From: CALZKI01 sp045124055
GTDB lineage: Bacteria > Bacillota > Clostridia > Lachnospirales > Lachnospiraceae
Assembly (NCBI GenBank): GCA_045124055.1
Contig: JBGVKZ010000045.1
Span: forward strand, 1-64,000
DNA: 64,000 nt
Direction: 5' to 3'
How positions within the stretch are numbered: position 1 is the first letter of the stretch; every line of letters starts with the position of its first letter. A model generated the notes under the pieces. The model saw nothing but the letters and a program-made list of their open reading frames with translations, ran no database searches and was not told the DNA's origin. The position numbers were made by a program, and so were the translations under genes. This document shows, piece after piece, positions 41,626 to 52,300 of the stretch.

Positions 41626-43227
41626 ATGAATTTGACTTTTGTAGGTGCAGCACATGAGGTGACAGGTAGTTGCCATTATATAGAGGCTTGTGGAAAACAT
41701 ATTTTGATTGATTGTGGTATGGAACAGGGGAAGGATACTTTTGAAAATATTCCAATTCCTGTGGAAGAAGCATTAATTGACTATGTTTTTTTAACGCATG
41801 CACATGTAGACCATTCGGGAAATTTACCACTGATTTATTCCAAAGGATTCCGTGGAAAAGTATTTGCCACAGAGGCTACCGTAGATTTATGTAGTATTAT
41901 GTTGCGTGATTGTGCACATATTCAGATGCAGGAAGCAGAGTGGAAAAATAGAAAGGCAAGACGTTCTCCCGGAATGGAAACGATTATACCGTTATATACT
42001 ATGGAAGATGCAGACGGTATTATAAAAAGACTGATTCCTTGTCAGTACGATTCGATTATTGAGGTATGTGAAGGCATTGAAATCAGATTTACAGATATTG
42101 GTCACTTATTAGGTTCTTCCAGTATTGAAGTATGGCTTAGTGAAGGAGAAGTTTCTAAAAAACTTGTTTTCTCCGGAGATATAGGTAATATTAATCAGCC
42201 ATTGATTAAAAATCCAGCTAAAACTTCGGTAGCAGATTATGTGATTATGGAGTCCACTTATGGTGATAGATTACATAGTGCGGAACGTCCGGATTACATA
42301 GGAGAGTTGGTACAGATTTTACAAAGAACTTTTGATAGAGGAGGAAATGTTGTTATTCCTTCCTTTGCAGTTGGCAGAACTCAGGAAATTTTATATTTCC
42401 TTAGAAAAATAAAGGCAGACGGGTTAATCGAGAGATTTCCAAATTTCCCGGTTTATGTGGATAGTCCTCTGGCAGTGGAAGCGACAGGGATTTTTCAAAA
42501 AAATAAGTATTCCTGTTTTGATGAAGAAGCAATGGCACTGGTAAACAAAGGTATTAACCCGATTTCTTTTCCGGGGCTTAAATTGGCGATTACCAGTGAT
42601 GAATCAAAAATGATTAACTTCGAAAATACGCCAAAAGTCATTATTTCCGCATCTGGTATGTGTGAAGCCGGTCGTATTCGCCATCATTTAAAACATAATT
42701 TGTGGCGTCAGGAATGTACCATACTATTTGTTGGATATCAGGCAATCGGTACTCTTGGTAGAGCCATTGTAGAAGGGGCGAACGAAGTAAAATTATTTGG
42801 TGAAACGATTGAAGTCAGAGCCGATATTGTAAAACTGGCAGGCTTAAGCGGACACGCAGATAAAGCAGGCTTGATTGATTGGGCAACTGCTTTCCAGAAA
42901 AAGCCGGATAAATTTTTCATAGTTCATGGAGAAGATACGGTTTGTGAAAGCTTTGCACAGTGCTTAAATCACGAATACGGAATGGAGGCCTATGCTCCAT
43001 ATTCAGGTACGAGATTTGACCTTGCCACAGGTACTTTTGAATATGTGGCAACTCCAAGAATTGTGAAGAAAAAGGAAAATAGCCACGTTTCTGACGTATT
43101 TGCACGACTTTTGGCAGCCGGACAGAGATTGCTTGCGGTGATTCGCAAAAATGAAGACATAGCAAACAAGGATAAAGCAAAGTTTGCAGACCAGATAAAT
43201 TCCCTCTGTGATAAGTGGGATAGATAA
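41626..43227 (+). CDS. Beta-CASP metallo-beta-lactamase RNase-like protein
   Basis: A 533-residue protein of the archaeal/bacterial CPSF-like group. The metallo-beta-lactamase part has TFVGAAHEVTGSCHYIE, the metal motif THAHVDHSGNLP and GHLLGSSSIEVWL with FSGDIG. The beta-CASP insert has IPSFAVGRTQEILYFL and the ISASGMCEAGRIRHHL motif, and LAGLSGHADKAGLIDW closes the site. It is likely an RNA-cleaving enzyme. The C-terminal 80 residues are a helical extension. An extended -10 (TGGTATACT, 41576-41584) lies upstream, and GAGAGGGAGG precedes the ATG. Confidence 0.92.
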   Translation: MNLTFVGAAHEVTGSCHYIEACGKHILIDCGMEQGKDTFENIPIPVEEALIDYVFLTHAHVDHSGNLPLIYSKGFRGKVFATEATVDLCSIMLRDCAHIQMQEAEWKNRKARRSPGMETIIPLYTMEDADGIIKRLIPCQYDSIIEVCEGIEIRFTDIGHLLGSSSIEVWLSEGEVSKKLVFSGDIGNINQPLIKNPAKTSVADYVIMESTYGDRLHSAERPDYIGELVQILQRTFDRGGNVVIPSFAVGRTQEILYFLRKIKADGLIERFPNFPVYVDSPLAVEATGIFQKNKYSCFDEEAMALVNKGINPISFPGLKLAITSDESKMINFENTPKVIISASGMCEAGRIRHHLKHNLWRQECTILFVGYQAIGTLGRAIVEGANEVKLFGETIEVRADIVKLAGLSGHADKAGLIDWATAFQKKPDKFFIVHGEDTVCESFAQCLNHEYGMEAYAPYSGTRFDLATGTFEYVATPRIVKKKENSHVSDVFARLLAAGQRLLAVIRKNEDIANKDKAKFADQINSLCDKWDR

Positions 43228-43258
43228 ATGAGTAAAAAAGTTACAGGAGAAAAGTAGA

Positions 43259-44107
43259 ATGAGTTTAGCAGATAACATTTTTATCGATATGTGTAAAGAT
43301 ATCTTGGAAAATGGAACCAGTACAGAGGGCGAAAAAGTTCGTCCACATTGGGAAGATGGAACACCCGCTTATACCATTAAAAAATTTGGTGTAGTCAACC
43401 GTTATGATTTATCCAAAGAATTTCCACTTATTACGCTTAGAAAAACTGCCTTAAAGAGTGCCACAGATGAAATGCTCTGGATTTGGCAGCAAAAGAGCAA
43501 TAATGTTCATGATTTACACAGTCATATTTGGGACTCCTGGGCAGATGAAAATGGTTCTATCGGCAAAGCTTACGGATATCAGATGGGTGTGAAACATCAA
43601 TACAAAGAAGGAATGATGGACCAGGTAGACAGAGTAATTTATGACCTGAAAAATAATCCTTTTAGCAGACGTATTATGACAAATATTTATGTGCATCAGG
43701 ATTTACACGAGATGAACCTGTATCCATGTGCATATTCTATGACTTTTAATGTAACGCAGAAAAAAGGTGACGATAAACTTACTTTAAATGGTATTTTGAA
43801 TCAGCGTTCACAGGATATTTTGGCAGCAAACAACTGGAATGTTGTGCAGTATTCCGTGCTGCTTCATATGTTGGCTCAGGTCTGCGATATGCATGTAGGT
43901 GAATTGGTGCATGTCATTGCAGATGCACATATTTATGATAGACATATTCCAATTATTGAAGAACTGATTCAAAGACCGACTTATGATGCACCAACCTTCT
44001 GGTTAAATCCGGAAATTAAAGATTTTTATCAGTTTACAAGAAATGATGTAAAAGTAGAAAATTATGTAACAGGTCCACAGGTAGAAAATATTCCTGTTGC
44101 CATTTAA
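43259..44107 (+). CDS. thyA: Thymidylate synthase
   Basis: A 282-residue enzyme converting dUMP to dTMP with methylenetetrahydrofolate. The nucleophile cysteine lies in MNLYPCAYSM (about residue 160). SRRIMTNIY supplies the phosphate-binding arginines, NGILNQRSQDI follows, and HIYDRHIPIIEEL is the conserved C-terminal helix. It is followed 18 bases later by dihydrofolate reductase, the enzyme that recycles its folate product. Confidence 0.97.
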   Translation: MSLADNIFIDMCKDILENGTSTEGEKVRPHWEDGTPAYTIKKFGVVNRYDLSKEFPLITLRKTALKSATDEMLWIWQQKSNNVHDLHSHIWDSWADENGSIGKAYGYQMGVKHQYKEGMMDQVDRVIYDLKNNPFSRRIMTNIYVHQDLHEMNLYPCAYSMTFNVTQKKGDDKLTLNGILNQRSQDILAANNWNVVQYSVLLHMLAQVCDMHVGELVHVIADAHIYDRHIPIIEELIQRPTYDAPTFWLNPEIKDFYQFTRNDVKVENYVTGPQVENIPVAI

Positions 44108-44125
44108 TCATAAAGGAGAACAAAG

Positions 44126-44617
44126 ATGAATTGTATAGTAGCAGTAGATGAAAACTGGGCGATTGGATATAAAAATGAATTGCTGGTTAGAATTCCCGCA
44201 GACCAGAAATTTTTCAGACAGGAAACCACAGGAAAAGTGGTAGTTCTTGGAAGAAAAACTTTAGAAACATTTCCACAGGGAAGACCACTTCCAAACAGAA
44301 CAAATATTATTGTTTCCACCAAACAGGATTATCAAGTGAAAGACGCTCTTGTAGTCCATTCTATTGATGAATTACTGGAAGAATTGAAAAAATACAATAC
44401 AGAAGATATTTATATTATTGGAGGCGATAGCATTTATAAACAAATGCTTCCATATTGTGATACCGCTCACGTTACAAAAATAGACCATGCTTATGCAGCG
44501 GATAGTTATTTTCCAAATCTTGATGAAATGGAAGAATGGGAAATTACAGCGGATAGTGATGAACAGGTTTATTTTGACCTTACTTATCATTTCTTAAAAT
44601 ATGAAAGAAAGAAATAG
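44126..44617 (+). CDS. folA: Dihydrofolate reductase
   Basis: A 163-residue reductase that regenerates tetrahydrofolate after thymidylate synthase. IVAVDENWAIGYKNELLVRIPADQKFFRQ covers the adenine and folate sites. VVLGRKTLETFP and IYIIGGDSIYKQMLPYCD form the NADPH site, and AHVTKIDHAY follows. The substrate acid that is usually Asp or Glu lies in the PADQKFF region. AAAGGAG precedes the ATG. Confidence 0.96.
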   Translation: MNCIVAVDENWAIGYKNELLVRIPADQKFFRQETTGKVVVLGRKTLETFPQGRPLPNRTNIIVSTKQDYQVKDALVVHSIDELLEELKKYNTEDIYIIGGDSIYKQMLPYCDTAHVTKIDHAYAADSYFPNLDEMEEWEITADSDEQVYFDLTYHFLKYERKK

Positions 44618-44626
44618 ACAGATACC

Positions 44627-45691
44627 ATGAAGAAATTTTTTCAAAAAATAATATGTATAGGTTTAGGAGTTAGTATGCTCATTTCCCTGGTTGGTTGTGG
44701 CGATAAGGAAAATAAAAAAGTTGTACTGACAACAGGACTTGAAAAAGATGAAGTGTTTCGGATTGAAGATGTTTCCTGTCGAGTGCCAGAAATTATGGTT
44801 TATTTGACCAATACCCAGAATCAGTATGAACAGGTGTATGGCGATGAGATTTGGGAAACCAGCGTAGATGGTGTGACGCTTGAAGAAAATGTAAAAGATA
44901 TTGTTCTTGCCAAAATAGCCAGAATTAAAACCCTGAATTTAATGGCAAAAGAAAATGATGTTACGCTAAATGATGCGGAAATGAATAAAGTAAAAGTGGC
45001 AGCAGATGAATACTATGATTCTTTAAACGAAACAGAAATTAAACTTTTAGATATTGATAAAGATTTGATTACAAAATTGTATAAAGAATGTGCCCTTGCG
45101 GACAAAGTCTGTGAATATATTTTACAGGACATTAATCCGGAGGTAAGCGATGACGAAGCCAGAATTGTTACCGTAGAACATATTTATATGAAAACCTATA
45201 CGTTGAATGGTTCAGGTGAAAAAGTGCCTTATACTGACACAATGAAACAAAAGGTTTATGATGAAATGTCAGATGTATTGGAATTGGCACAATCTGGGGA
45301 ACAATCGTTTAAATCTTTAATGGAAGAATATAGTGAAGCCGAAATTAACACGATTTCTTTTGGAAAGGGTGAGGTGGATAAAGCCTTTGAAGAAACGGCT
45401 TTCAATATGGAGACAAACGAGCTTAGTGGAATTGTAGAGGGAGAAGATGGGTATTATATCATCAAATGTATCAATACCTTTGATAAAGAGGAAACGGATG
45501 CCAATAAGCTTAAGATTATGGAAGAACGACGGGAAGAAGCGTTTTACGAAGAATATGAAAATTTTGTTTCCACTTTAGCAAGAGACTTGAATGAGAAGTT
45601 GTGGAAAGATATAGAGTTTATCCATGATGACCAAGTAACTACCAGCAACTTCTTTACAATTTATGACAAGTACTTTACTACTACGGAATAA
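44627..45691 (+). CDS. Lipoprotein peptidyl-prolyl isomerase, PrsA-like
   Basis: A 354-residue exported lipoprotein with signal peptide and lipobox (LISLVGCGDKE, cysteine near residue 24). An N-terminal SurA/PrsA-like helical chaperone region (to about 175) is followed by a parvulin domain (about 180-285) with VEHIYMKTY, LAQSGEQSFKSLMEEYSEAE, FGKGEVDKAFEETAFNM and EDGYYIIKCI. It probably helps fold exported proteins outside the membrane. It begins 10 bases after folA and probably shares its transcript. Confidence 0.85.
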   Translation: MKKFFQKIICIGLGVSMLISLVGCGDKENKKVVLTTGLEKDEVFRIEDVSCRVPEIMVYLTNTQNQYEQVYGDEIWETSVDGVTLEENVKDIVLAKIARIKTLNLMAKENDVTLNDAEMNKVKVAADEYYDSLNETEIKLLDIDKDLITKLYKECALADKVCEYILQDINPEVSDDEARIVTVEHIYMKTYTLNGSGEKVPYTDTMKQKVYDEMSDVLELAQSGEQSFKSLMEEYSEAEINTISFGKGEVDKAFEETAFNMETNELSGIVEGEDGYYIIKCINTFDKEETDANKLKIMEERREEAFYEEYENFVSTLARDLNEKLWKDIEFIHDDQVTTSNFFTIYDKYFTTTE

Positions 45692-45740
45692 GTAAAAAAA
45701 TGCTTTATTTCTAAACAGAATATAAACAAATTATTAAATG

Positions 45741-45767
45741 TTAGCACTCAGGTGTACTGAGTGCTAA
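45741..45767 (+). promoter_or_regulatory. CIRCE element (HrcA operator) upstream of htpG
   Basis: TTAGCACTC, a nine-base spacer, GAGTGCTAA: a perfect match to the CIRCE inverted repeat bound by the heat-shock repressor HrcA. It lies 98 bases before the htpG start. A promoter-like TTGACT (45775) with TAAACT (45798) follows immediately downstream. Confidence 0.92.
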
Positions 45768-45864
45768 TTTTGTCTTGACTTTTTATTTTGACAGTCTTAA
45801 ACTACATTTAGTTGCCAAAATTGAGACAAAAAATAGAACGTAGTAGAAAAAGGGAGTGATTTTA

Positions 45865-47862
45865 ATGGCAGCAAGACAAGGTAGTTTATCAATTAACAGT
45901 GATAACATTTTTCCAATTATTAAGAAGTGGTTATATTCAGACCACGATATTTTTTACAGAGAATTAATTTCAAATGGTTGTGATGCGATTACCAAACTGA
46001 AAAAACTGGATATGATGGGTGAATATACTTTACCAGAAGATTTTAAGGGTAAGATTCAGGTTATCGTTAATCCAAAGGACAAAACGTTAAAATTCATTGA
46101 TAATGGTCTGGGTATGACAGCTGATGAAGTAGAAGAATATATTAACCAGATAGCTTTTTCTGGTGCAACAGACTTTATTGAAAAATACAAAGATAAAACA
46201 AACGAAGACCAGATTATTGGTCATTTCGGTTTAGGTTTCTATTCTGCATTTATGGTAGCTGATGAAGTGCATATTGATACTTTATCTTACAAAGATGGTG
46301 CAAAAGCGGTACATTGGGAATGCGATGGTGGTACAGAGTTTTCAATGGACGACGGAGAGAAGACGGAAGTTGGTACAGAAATTACACTTTTCTTAAATGA
46401 AGATTGTCTGAAATTCTGTAACGAATATGAAGCTAGAGAAGTAATTAAAAAATATTGTTCCTTTATGCCATATGAAATCTATTTAAGTAAGGCAGAAGAT
46501 GAAGCAGAGGTAAAACCTGAAACAGAGGACGAAGAAAACCAGAAAAAAGAACCGGAATTATTAAATGATACCAATCCACTTTGGACCAAACACCCGAATG
46601 AATGTACCAAGGAAGAATATTTAGAATTTTACAGAAAAGTTTTCCACGATTATAAAGAGCCACTTTTCTGGATTCATTTGAATATGGATTATCCATTTAA
46701 TTTGAAAGGTATTTTATATTTCCCAAAAATCAATATGGAATACGAATCCATAGAAGGAACTATTAAACTCTATAACAATCAGGTATTTATCGCTGATAAT
46801 ATTAAAGAAGTGATACCAGAATTTTTATTACTTTTAAAAGGTGTAATTGATTGCCCTGATTTACCACTAAACGTATCAAGAAGTGCCCTTCAGAATGATG
46901 GTTTTGTTAAGAAAATATCAGATTATATCAGCAAAAAAGTTGCTGACAAGCTTTCTGGAATGTGCAAAACAGAAAAAGAAGAATATGAAAAATATTGGGA
47001 CGATATTAGTCCATTCATCAAATTTGGTTGCTTAAAAGATGATAAATTCTGTGAAAAAATGACAGACTATATCTTATTCAAAAATATTGATGGCAAATAT
47101 ATGACTTTACCAGAGTGTCTTGAAATCAATAAAACAGATGTAGATGAAGAAAATGCAACAGATGAAAATGGTGAAAAAGTAGAGGCAGAAATCGTTGAAG
47201 ATACTGCCGAGGCAGAGAATTTAGAGGACGCAGAAGAAAAGCGTGAAAAAGTCATTTACTATGTAACGGATATGAATCAGCAGAGCCAGTATATTAATAT
47301 GTTCCGTCAGGCAAAAATGGACGCTGTTGTTTTGACACATAATATTGACCAACCATTCATTTCCCAACTGGAAGCAAAGAATGAAAATATTAAGTTCCAG
47401 AGAATCGATGCAGATTTGACAGAAACCTTTAAGTCAAAGACTTCTAAAAAGGCTGAAAAAGAAATGGAAGCTCAGGCAGAAGAAATTGCGGGTATTATGA
47501 AAAAGGCTTTAAAGAAGGATTCTTTAAAAGTAAAAGTCGAAAAATTGAAAAATAAAAAGATTGCTTCTATGGTTACTATTTCGGAAGAAAAAAGACGTAT
47601 GCAGGATATGATGAAGATGTATGCGATGAACGGAATGGATATGGGAGGCTTTGGTGAAGATGGTACAACACTTGTATTAAATGCAAATCATCCATTAGTA
47701 CAGTATGTTTTAGAACATAAAGAAGATGAGAATACGAAGATGATTTGTGAGCAGCTCTATGACCTTGGTATGCTTCAAAATGCACCATTGTCACCGGAAG
47801 CTATGACAAAGTTTATTGCAAGAAGCAATGATATTATGATGCTTTTAACAAAAGAAAATTAA
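45865..47862 (+). CDS. htpG: Chaperone HtpG (Hsp90)
   Basis: A 665-residue Hsp90 homologue. The GHKL ATPase domain has YRELISNGCDAITKL, FIDNGLGMTADEVEEYI and IIGHFGLGFYSAF. The middle domain has LPLNVSRSALQND with the catalytic arginine. An acidic insert lies near residues 205-230 and another near 430-460. Start ATG 45865 follows AGGGAGTGA. Regulation by HrcA is indicated by the upstream CIRCE, which differs from Bacillus subtilis htpG, where CIRCE is not the control. Confidence 0.95.
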   Translation: MAARQGSLSINSDNIFPIIKKWLYSDHDIFYRELISNGCDAITKLKKLDMMGEYTLPEDFKGKIQVIVNPKDKTLKFIDNGLGMTADEVEEYINQIAFSGATDFIEKYKDKTNEDQIIGHFGLGFYSAFMVADEVHIDTLSYKDGAKAVHWECDGGTEFSMDDGEKTEVGTEITLFLNEDCLKFCNEYEAREVIKKYCSFMPYEIYLSKAEDEAEVKPETEDEENQKKEPELLNDTNPLWTKHPNECTKEEYLEFYRKVFHDYKEPLFWIHLNMDYPFNLKGILYFPKINMEYESIEGTIKLYNNQVFIADNIKEVIPEFLLLLKGVIDCPDLPLNVSRSALQNDGFVKKISDYISKKVADKLSGMCKTEKEEYEKYWDDISPFIKFGCLKDDKFCEKMTDYILFKNIDGKYMTLPECLEINKTDVDEENATDENGEKVEAEIVEDTAEAENLEDAEEKREKVIYYVTDMNQQSQYINMFRQAKMDAVVLTHNIDQPFISQLEAKNENIKFQRIDADLTETFKSKTSKKAEKEMEAQAEEIAGIMKKALKKDSLKVKVEKLKNKKIASMVTISEEKRRMQDMMKMYAMNGMDMGGFGEDGTTLVLNANHPLVQYVLEHKEDENTKMICEQLYDLGMLQNAPLSPEAMTKFIARSNDIMMLLTKEN

Positions 47863-47873
47863 AGAAAGTTATA

Positions 47874-47916
47874 AAAATAGCTGATGAGTCAAAAAATGAC
47901 CCACCAGCTATTTTTT
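47874..47916 (+). terminator. Terminator after htpG
   Basis: AAAATAGCTG and GTC pair with GAC and CAGCTATTTT around an A-rich loop, followed by T residues. It also faces the convergent gene on the other strand. Confidence 0.8.
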
Positions 47917-47953
47917 CACTTAGGAGAGGGAAAGCTTGCTTTTATAGTTTATC

Positions 47954-49216
47954 CTAAATTGGCTCGGCTATACGCGAAACCCCAACATATATTTCAGAAA
48001 TTTCATACCAAGTTGGAAAATCTACAATACCTGTTTGTGGTATGTTGAAAATCCCTTGGAAAACTTTAACCGCATTTTGTGTATTTGGACCAAAAATGCC
48101 GTCTGCAGTTATCACTGGAATTAAAGGGTAATCCTGAGCAATACGGATTAATTGTTCTTGGATTTGGCGTACTTTTTCTCCCGTAGAACCAATCGTGAGA
48201 TTGTAGCCTGGGAAGGAAGAAGGAATACCGGATACAGTAGAAACTGAATTGATGTAAATATCATCACCATAAAAATAACGCAGAATCTCAATGGCAGTAT
48301 AGCCGTCGTCTCCTAAAAACTTTGAACCCCATTGACTTAACCCTTCACAAGTCGTCCGATTACCATCACAATACGTGGTTAGTAAGGGCTGCCTTACACC
48401 TGGGCGTGAAAGAAAATTGTTAAAGATAGTATCCACTAGATAATCAATATTACTATAAATGTTTCTGCCGTAAATCCATTTTTGGTCGTAAGCAGTAGAA
48501 GAAGTAATGGTAAAATTGTAACCTTTGTTGCGATACCACTCCGTATATACGCGATTTAAGGTAAAGGACATAATGGCAAGAATGTTGGCGTAAAGACAAC
48601 TTTCCGGCCAAGTAGCATAAATTTCACAACTGGCTACGTTTTTAATGTAGTCTTTATAAGTGACATAATAGTTTGGAGCGGAGGCATCATCAGGGACACC
48701 GTCGTGAACAATGATGTATTCGGGAATTACAACTCGGGATAATACAATTTCGCCACTATCGTCCATTGGTTTAATTTCATCTTCCGGGATTTTGGGAGGA
48801 TATTCACCATATAACGTGTGGTCCGGAATATTTACATCTTGCTTGTTTTCATTGGGAAATTCTATCGGTGGTAAATAAACAGGTAAAATAGCATTTTGGG
48901 TGGGTAAGATTTCTGTACCCGTAATGACCACAGGTTCATATCCTTGTGCATTGACCCTGACTTCATATTCGGAATAAGGCATTGGCTCATTCGGAATCAT
49001 AGAATATTCAAGAGGTGGGGCTGGTAAAGTAACTGTTTGGGTTTGACCGGAGGAATCTGTGATAAGATTGTCTATTACATTGTCTGGCTGGTTGTTATAA
49101 GATATCACAACGGTAGCATTGGGAACGGGAATGGGTCCAAGGGTACTGAATACTGCAATTTTTAGGGTACCAGTGGAGGAAACTTCATTTTGATAAGGTG
49201 TTATATTTTCTGTCAT
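47954..49216 (-). CDS. SleC-prepeptide/SpoIID/peptidoglycan-binding protein
   Basis: A 420-residue protein with three parts. Residues about 1-115 resemble the N-terminal region of the spore cortex enzyme SleC (GTLKIAVFSTLGPIPVPNA, then YEVRVNAQGYEPVVI). Residues about 160-335 are SpoIID-like (VASCEIYATWPES, CEGLSQWGSKFL, EILRYFYGDDI). Residues about 340-420 are a PG_binding_1 domain (IGSTGEKVRQIQEQL, ITADGIFGPNTQNAVKVFQ). No signal peptide is seen, as in SleC-type proteins. It is probably a peptidoglycan-acting protein of sporulation or germination. It diverges from the large operon that follows. Confidence 0.8.
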   Translation of the reverse strand: MTENITPYQNEVSSTGTLKIAVFSTLGPIPVPNATVVISYNNQPDNVIDNLITDSSGQTQTVTLPAPPLEYSMIPNEPMPYSEYEVRVNAQGYEPVVITGTEILPTQNAILPVYLPPIEFPNENKQDVNIPDHTLYGEYPPKIPEDEIKPMDDSGEIVLSRVVIPEYIIVHDGVPDDASAPNYYVTYKDYIKNVASCEIYATWPESCLYANILAIMSFTLNRVYTEWYRNKGYNFTITSSTAYDQKWIYGRNIYSNIDYLVDTIFNNFLSRPGVRQPLLTTYCDGNRTTCEGLSQWGSKFLGDDGYTAIEILRYFYGDDIYINSVSTVSGIPSSFPGYNLTIGSTGEKVRQIQEQLIRIAQDYPLIPVITADGIFGPNTQNAVKVFQGIFNIPQTGIVDFPTWYEISEIYVGVSRIAEPI

Positions 49217-49290
49217 AAAGAGTCCCTTAAAGGTCTTTATGATAGAATATGCATTCTGGTAAAAATTGTGAAAACTAAAGTGAAGTTTCG

Positions 49291-49320
49291 TTGGACGAAA
49301 GGATTACATAATGTTATAAT
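49291..49320 (+). promoter_or_regulatory. Promoter of the four-gene operon
   Basis: TTGGAC (49291-49296), 18 bases, TATAAT (49315-49320). Transcription from about 49327 would give a 60-base leader to TTG 49390. Confidence 0.6.
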
Positions 49321-49389
49321 AAATTATGTATGCGTATGCTTAGAATGACAATAGCGTTCGGAAGTAGTCAGAGAAAGCGGGGTGAGGAA

Positions 49390-52300
49390 TTGAGACCGGA
49401 AATAAATCAAATATTAGAAGGAAATTTTGAATACGAAACTGGGAATATTGAGTTTTCCTGTTCCAGAATTGAAATTGAATTAGAAGATAGCTCTGTTTAT
49501 GAAGGAGAGTTCTCAATTCTTGCAAGTCTTGACAGACCATTTCACGGTACTGTGACTTCCTCAGACCATCGAATGGTATGCCATAATCCCCAATTTGAAG
49601 AAAATGAAGCAGTGATACATTTTTCTTTTGATGCTTCTTATATGAGACCTGGAGATGTAGAAAAGGGCTGTTTTTATGTAGTTTCCAATCAGGGAGAAGG
49701 CTATTTATCTTATGTGGTAAGTATCATACATAAAGTCCCTAATTCTTCCCTTGGGCATATTCGTAATTTGTTCCACTTTGCCAATCTTGCAAAGAGTAAT
49801 TGGGACGAAGCACTTAATTTATTTTATAAAAAAGAATTTGAGGCGGTATTTGCAGGTGTAGACCGCAAATATTATGATGCCTATAAGAGTTTATCTGTCT
49901 ATAATGGCAATGAACAAAATATGGAAGAATTTCTGCTTTATATCAATAAAAAGCAGGTAATCAGTTATACACCACACACGTATCAAATGGAATTTGAAAA
50001 TATCGGTCAGATTCAGGGAAACGAAATTTCTCTTACGAAAAATGGCTGGGGATACACTTTTTTAAAGATAGAGACAGAAGGCGACTTTTTGTCTGTGGAA
50101 CATAGTTTCTTGACAGGAGAAAATTTTCTGGGGAATTACTGCAATTTATTATTTTATATTCACCTAGAAGGGCTACACGATGGTAATAATTATGGGAAAA
50201 TTATCTTTTCCAATAGTTTTACTTCGTTTGAAGTTACCATTAGTGTAAAGCAAAAGGCTGTCGCACAAAAAAATACAAGAGAACGTAGAGAAAGACAAAG
50301 ACATATTCTTTCTTTAATGGAATACTATCAGGCATTTCGTTTAAAACAGATTAGTTCAGCTACCTGGCTAAAAGAAACTTCACGCCTTGTAGATAAAATG
50401 CTGCTAAATAATGAAACGGATACGGCTGCCAGACTTTTTCAGGCTCAGATTTTGATCACCGAAAATCGTGTTAATGAAGCCAGATGGGTTCTGGATAAAG
50501 CGGAGCAGTTATTTGTGAAAGAAGCTACTTATAATAGAGATTTGTATGCTTATTATTTGTATTTAACTTCGTTAAATAGCCGTGAAGAAGTTTATGTCAA
50601 TAAGGTCACGGATATGATTACCAGTATGTACGAGGAAACTCCAAATGATTGGTATATTGCATGGTTACTTTTATTTTTATCAGAGGATTTTAGTAGAAAC
50701 AGTTATTCTAAGTGGCTCTTTTTGGAAGAACAGTTTTATAAAGGGGCAAATAGTCCATTATTTTACATAGAAGCTTTTCTTTTAATGAATGTGGCACCGA
50801 ATTTTTTAACCAAATTAGATGCCTTTGAAGTACAGGTGCTTATTTATGGTGCAAAGAAAAGAATAATAAGTAAAGACTTGATGAGACAGTTCCATTATTT
50901 GCTGGAAAAAAATAAGGACTTCGACCCATTAGTTTATAAAGTATTAGTGACCTTATATGAAATGTATGGTGATGAAAGTACCTTGTATCATATTTGTAGT
51001 ATGCTGATTCGGGGTAATCGAACCGATAATGCTTATTTTAAATGGTATGAGATGGCAGTTGAGAAAAGCATGAAAATCACCAAATTGTATGAATTTTATA
51101 TGCTATCAGCAGATAAGAGCAATTTGGTGTTATTGCCAAGAATTGTTTTGATGTATTTTAATTACAACAGTAATTTGGATTATAAGACCAATGCATATTT
51201 GTATGCGTGTATTTATAAATTTGCGGATAAAATTGGAGAATTGTGGGAAAATTATCGCCCACAGATTGAACGTTTTGTATTAGACCAGATTACAAAAGAC
51301 CATATCAACAAAAATCTTGCCTATTTGTATAAAAATATTTTTAGCGAGAGAATGTTGAATGAAGATTATGCAAGTCATATGGCACCACTTTTGTTTGCCC
51401 ATTTGATTTCCTTAGATAAAAAAGATTGCGAAACCAAAACCATTCGTAACGTGGTAGTAAAATCTAAGTTTTCTCGGGAAGAAGAAATATATCCGGTAAA
51501 AAATGGCCAGGCAATCGTGTATCTATATGGTACAGAAAATACCATTAGTTTTGAAGACGCTTACAAAAACAGATATATGGATTCGGTAAACTATATTACG
51601 GAGAAAATGTTGTTGCCGACGAAAATGGCAAGGCTGATTGCACCATATGTTCAGAATTGTATTGGATTCGATGGATATATTTGTGAGCTGTATAAGGATT
51701 CGGGCAACATTGAAGAAAATAATGTAGAAAGATATGTTCGCCTGATGAGAGCTCCTCATTTACAAGAAAGGTATAAGCAGAGAATCAAAATTGCTCTTTT
51801 ACAGTATTACTACGAAAAAGACCGAATCGAAGAAATGGATTCCATTTTGGAGACCATTGAAGGTAGTGAGTTAGATGTAGATATGCGAAATGAAGTGATA
51901 CGTCTTTTTATCCTTCGCGGTATGTTAAAAGAGGCTTATGATTTTATAAAAGAGTTTGGCATTGCCGGTCTTGATGTTAAGACTCTATTTCGTATTGTCA
52001 GTAGACAAATTGGAGAAAATCCAATGGAAGAAGACTATGTTTTATTAAGTCTTGCTCACATTTGTTTTAAAAAGGGAAAATATGACGTCAATATTTTGCA
52101 GTATCTGGTTCTTCATTTTGAGGGTCTTTCCAAAGAAATGAGAGATATTTGGCAAGCAGCAGAAGCCTTTGATGTGGATACCAACAGGCTGTGTCAAAGA
52201 TGTCTGGAACAGATATTGTTTTCCGGTGCATATTTAAGTGATGTCTTAGAGATGTATCAATCATATAAAAAGGGTTTTGTAGAGCCGGAACTAGAGCACG

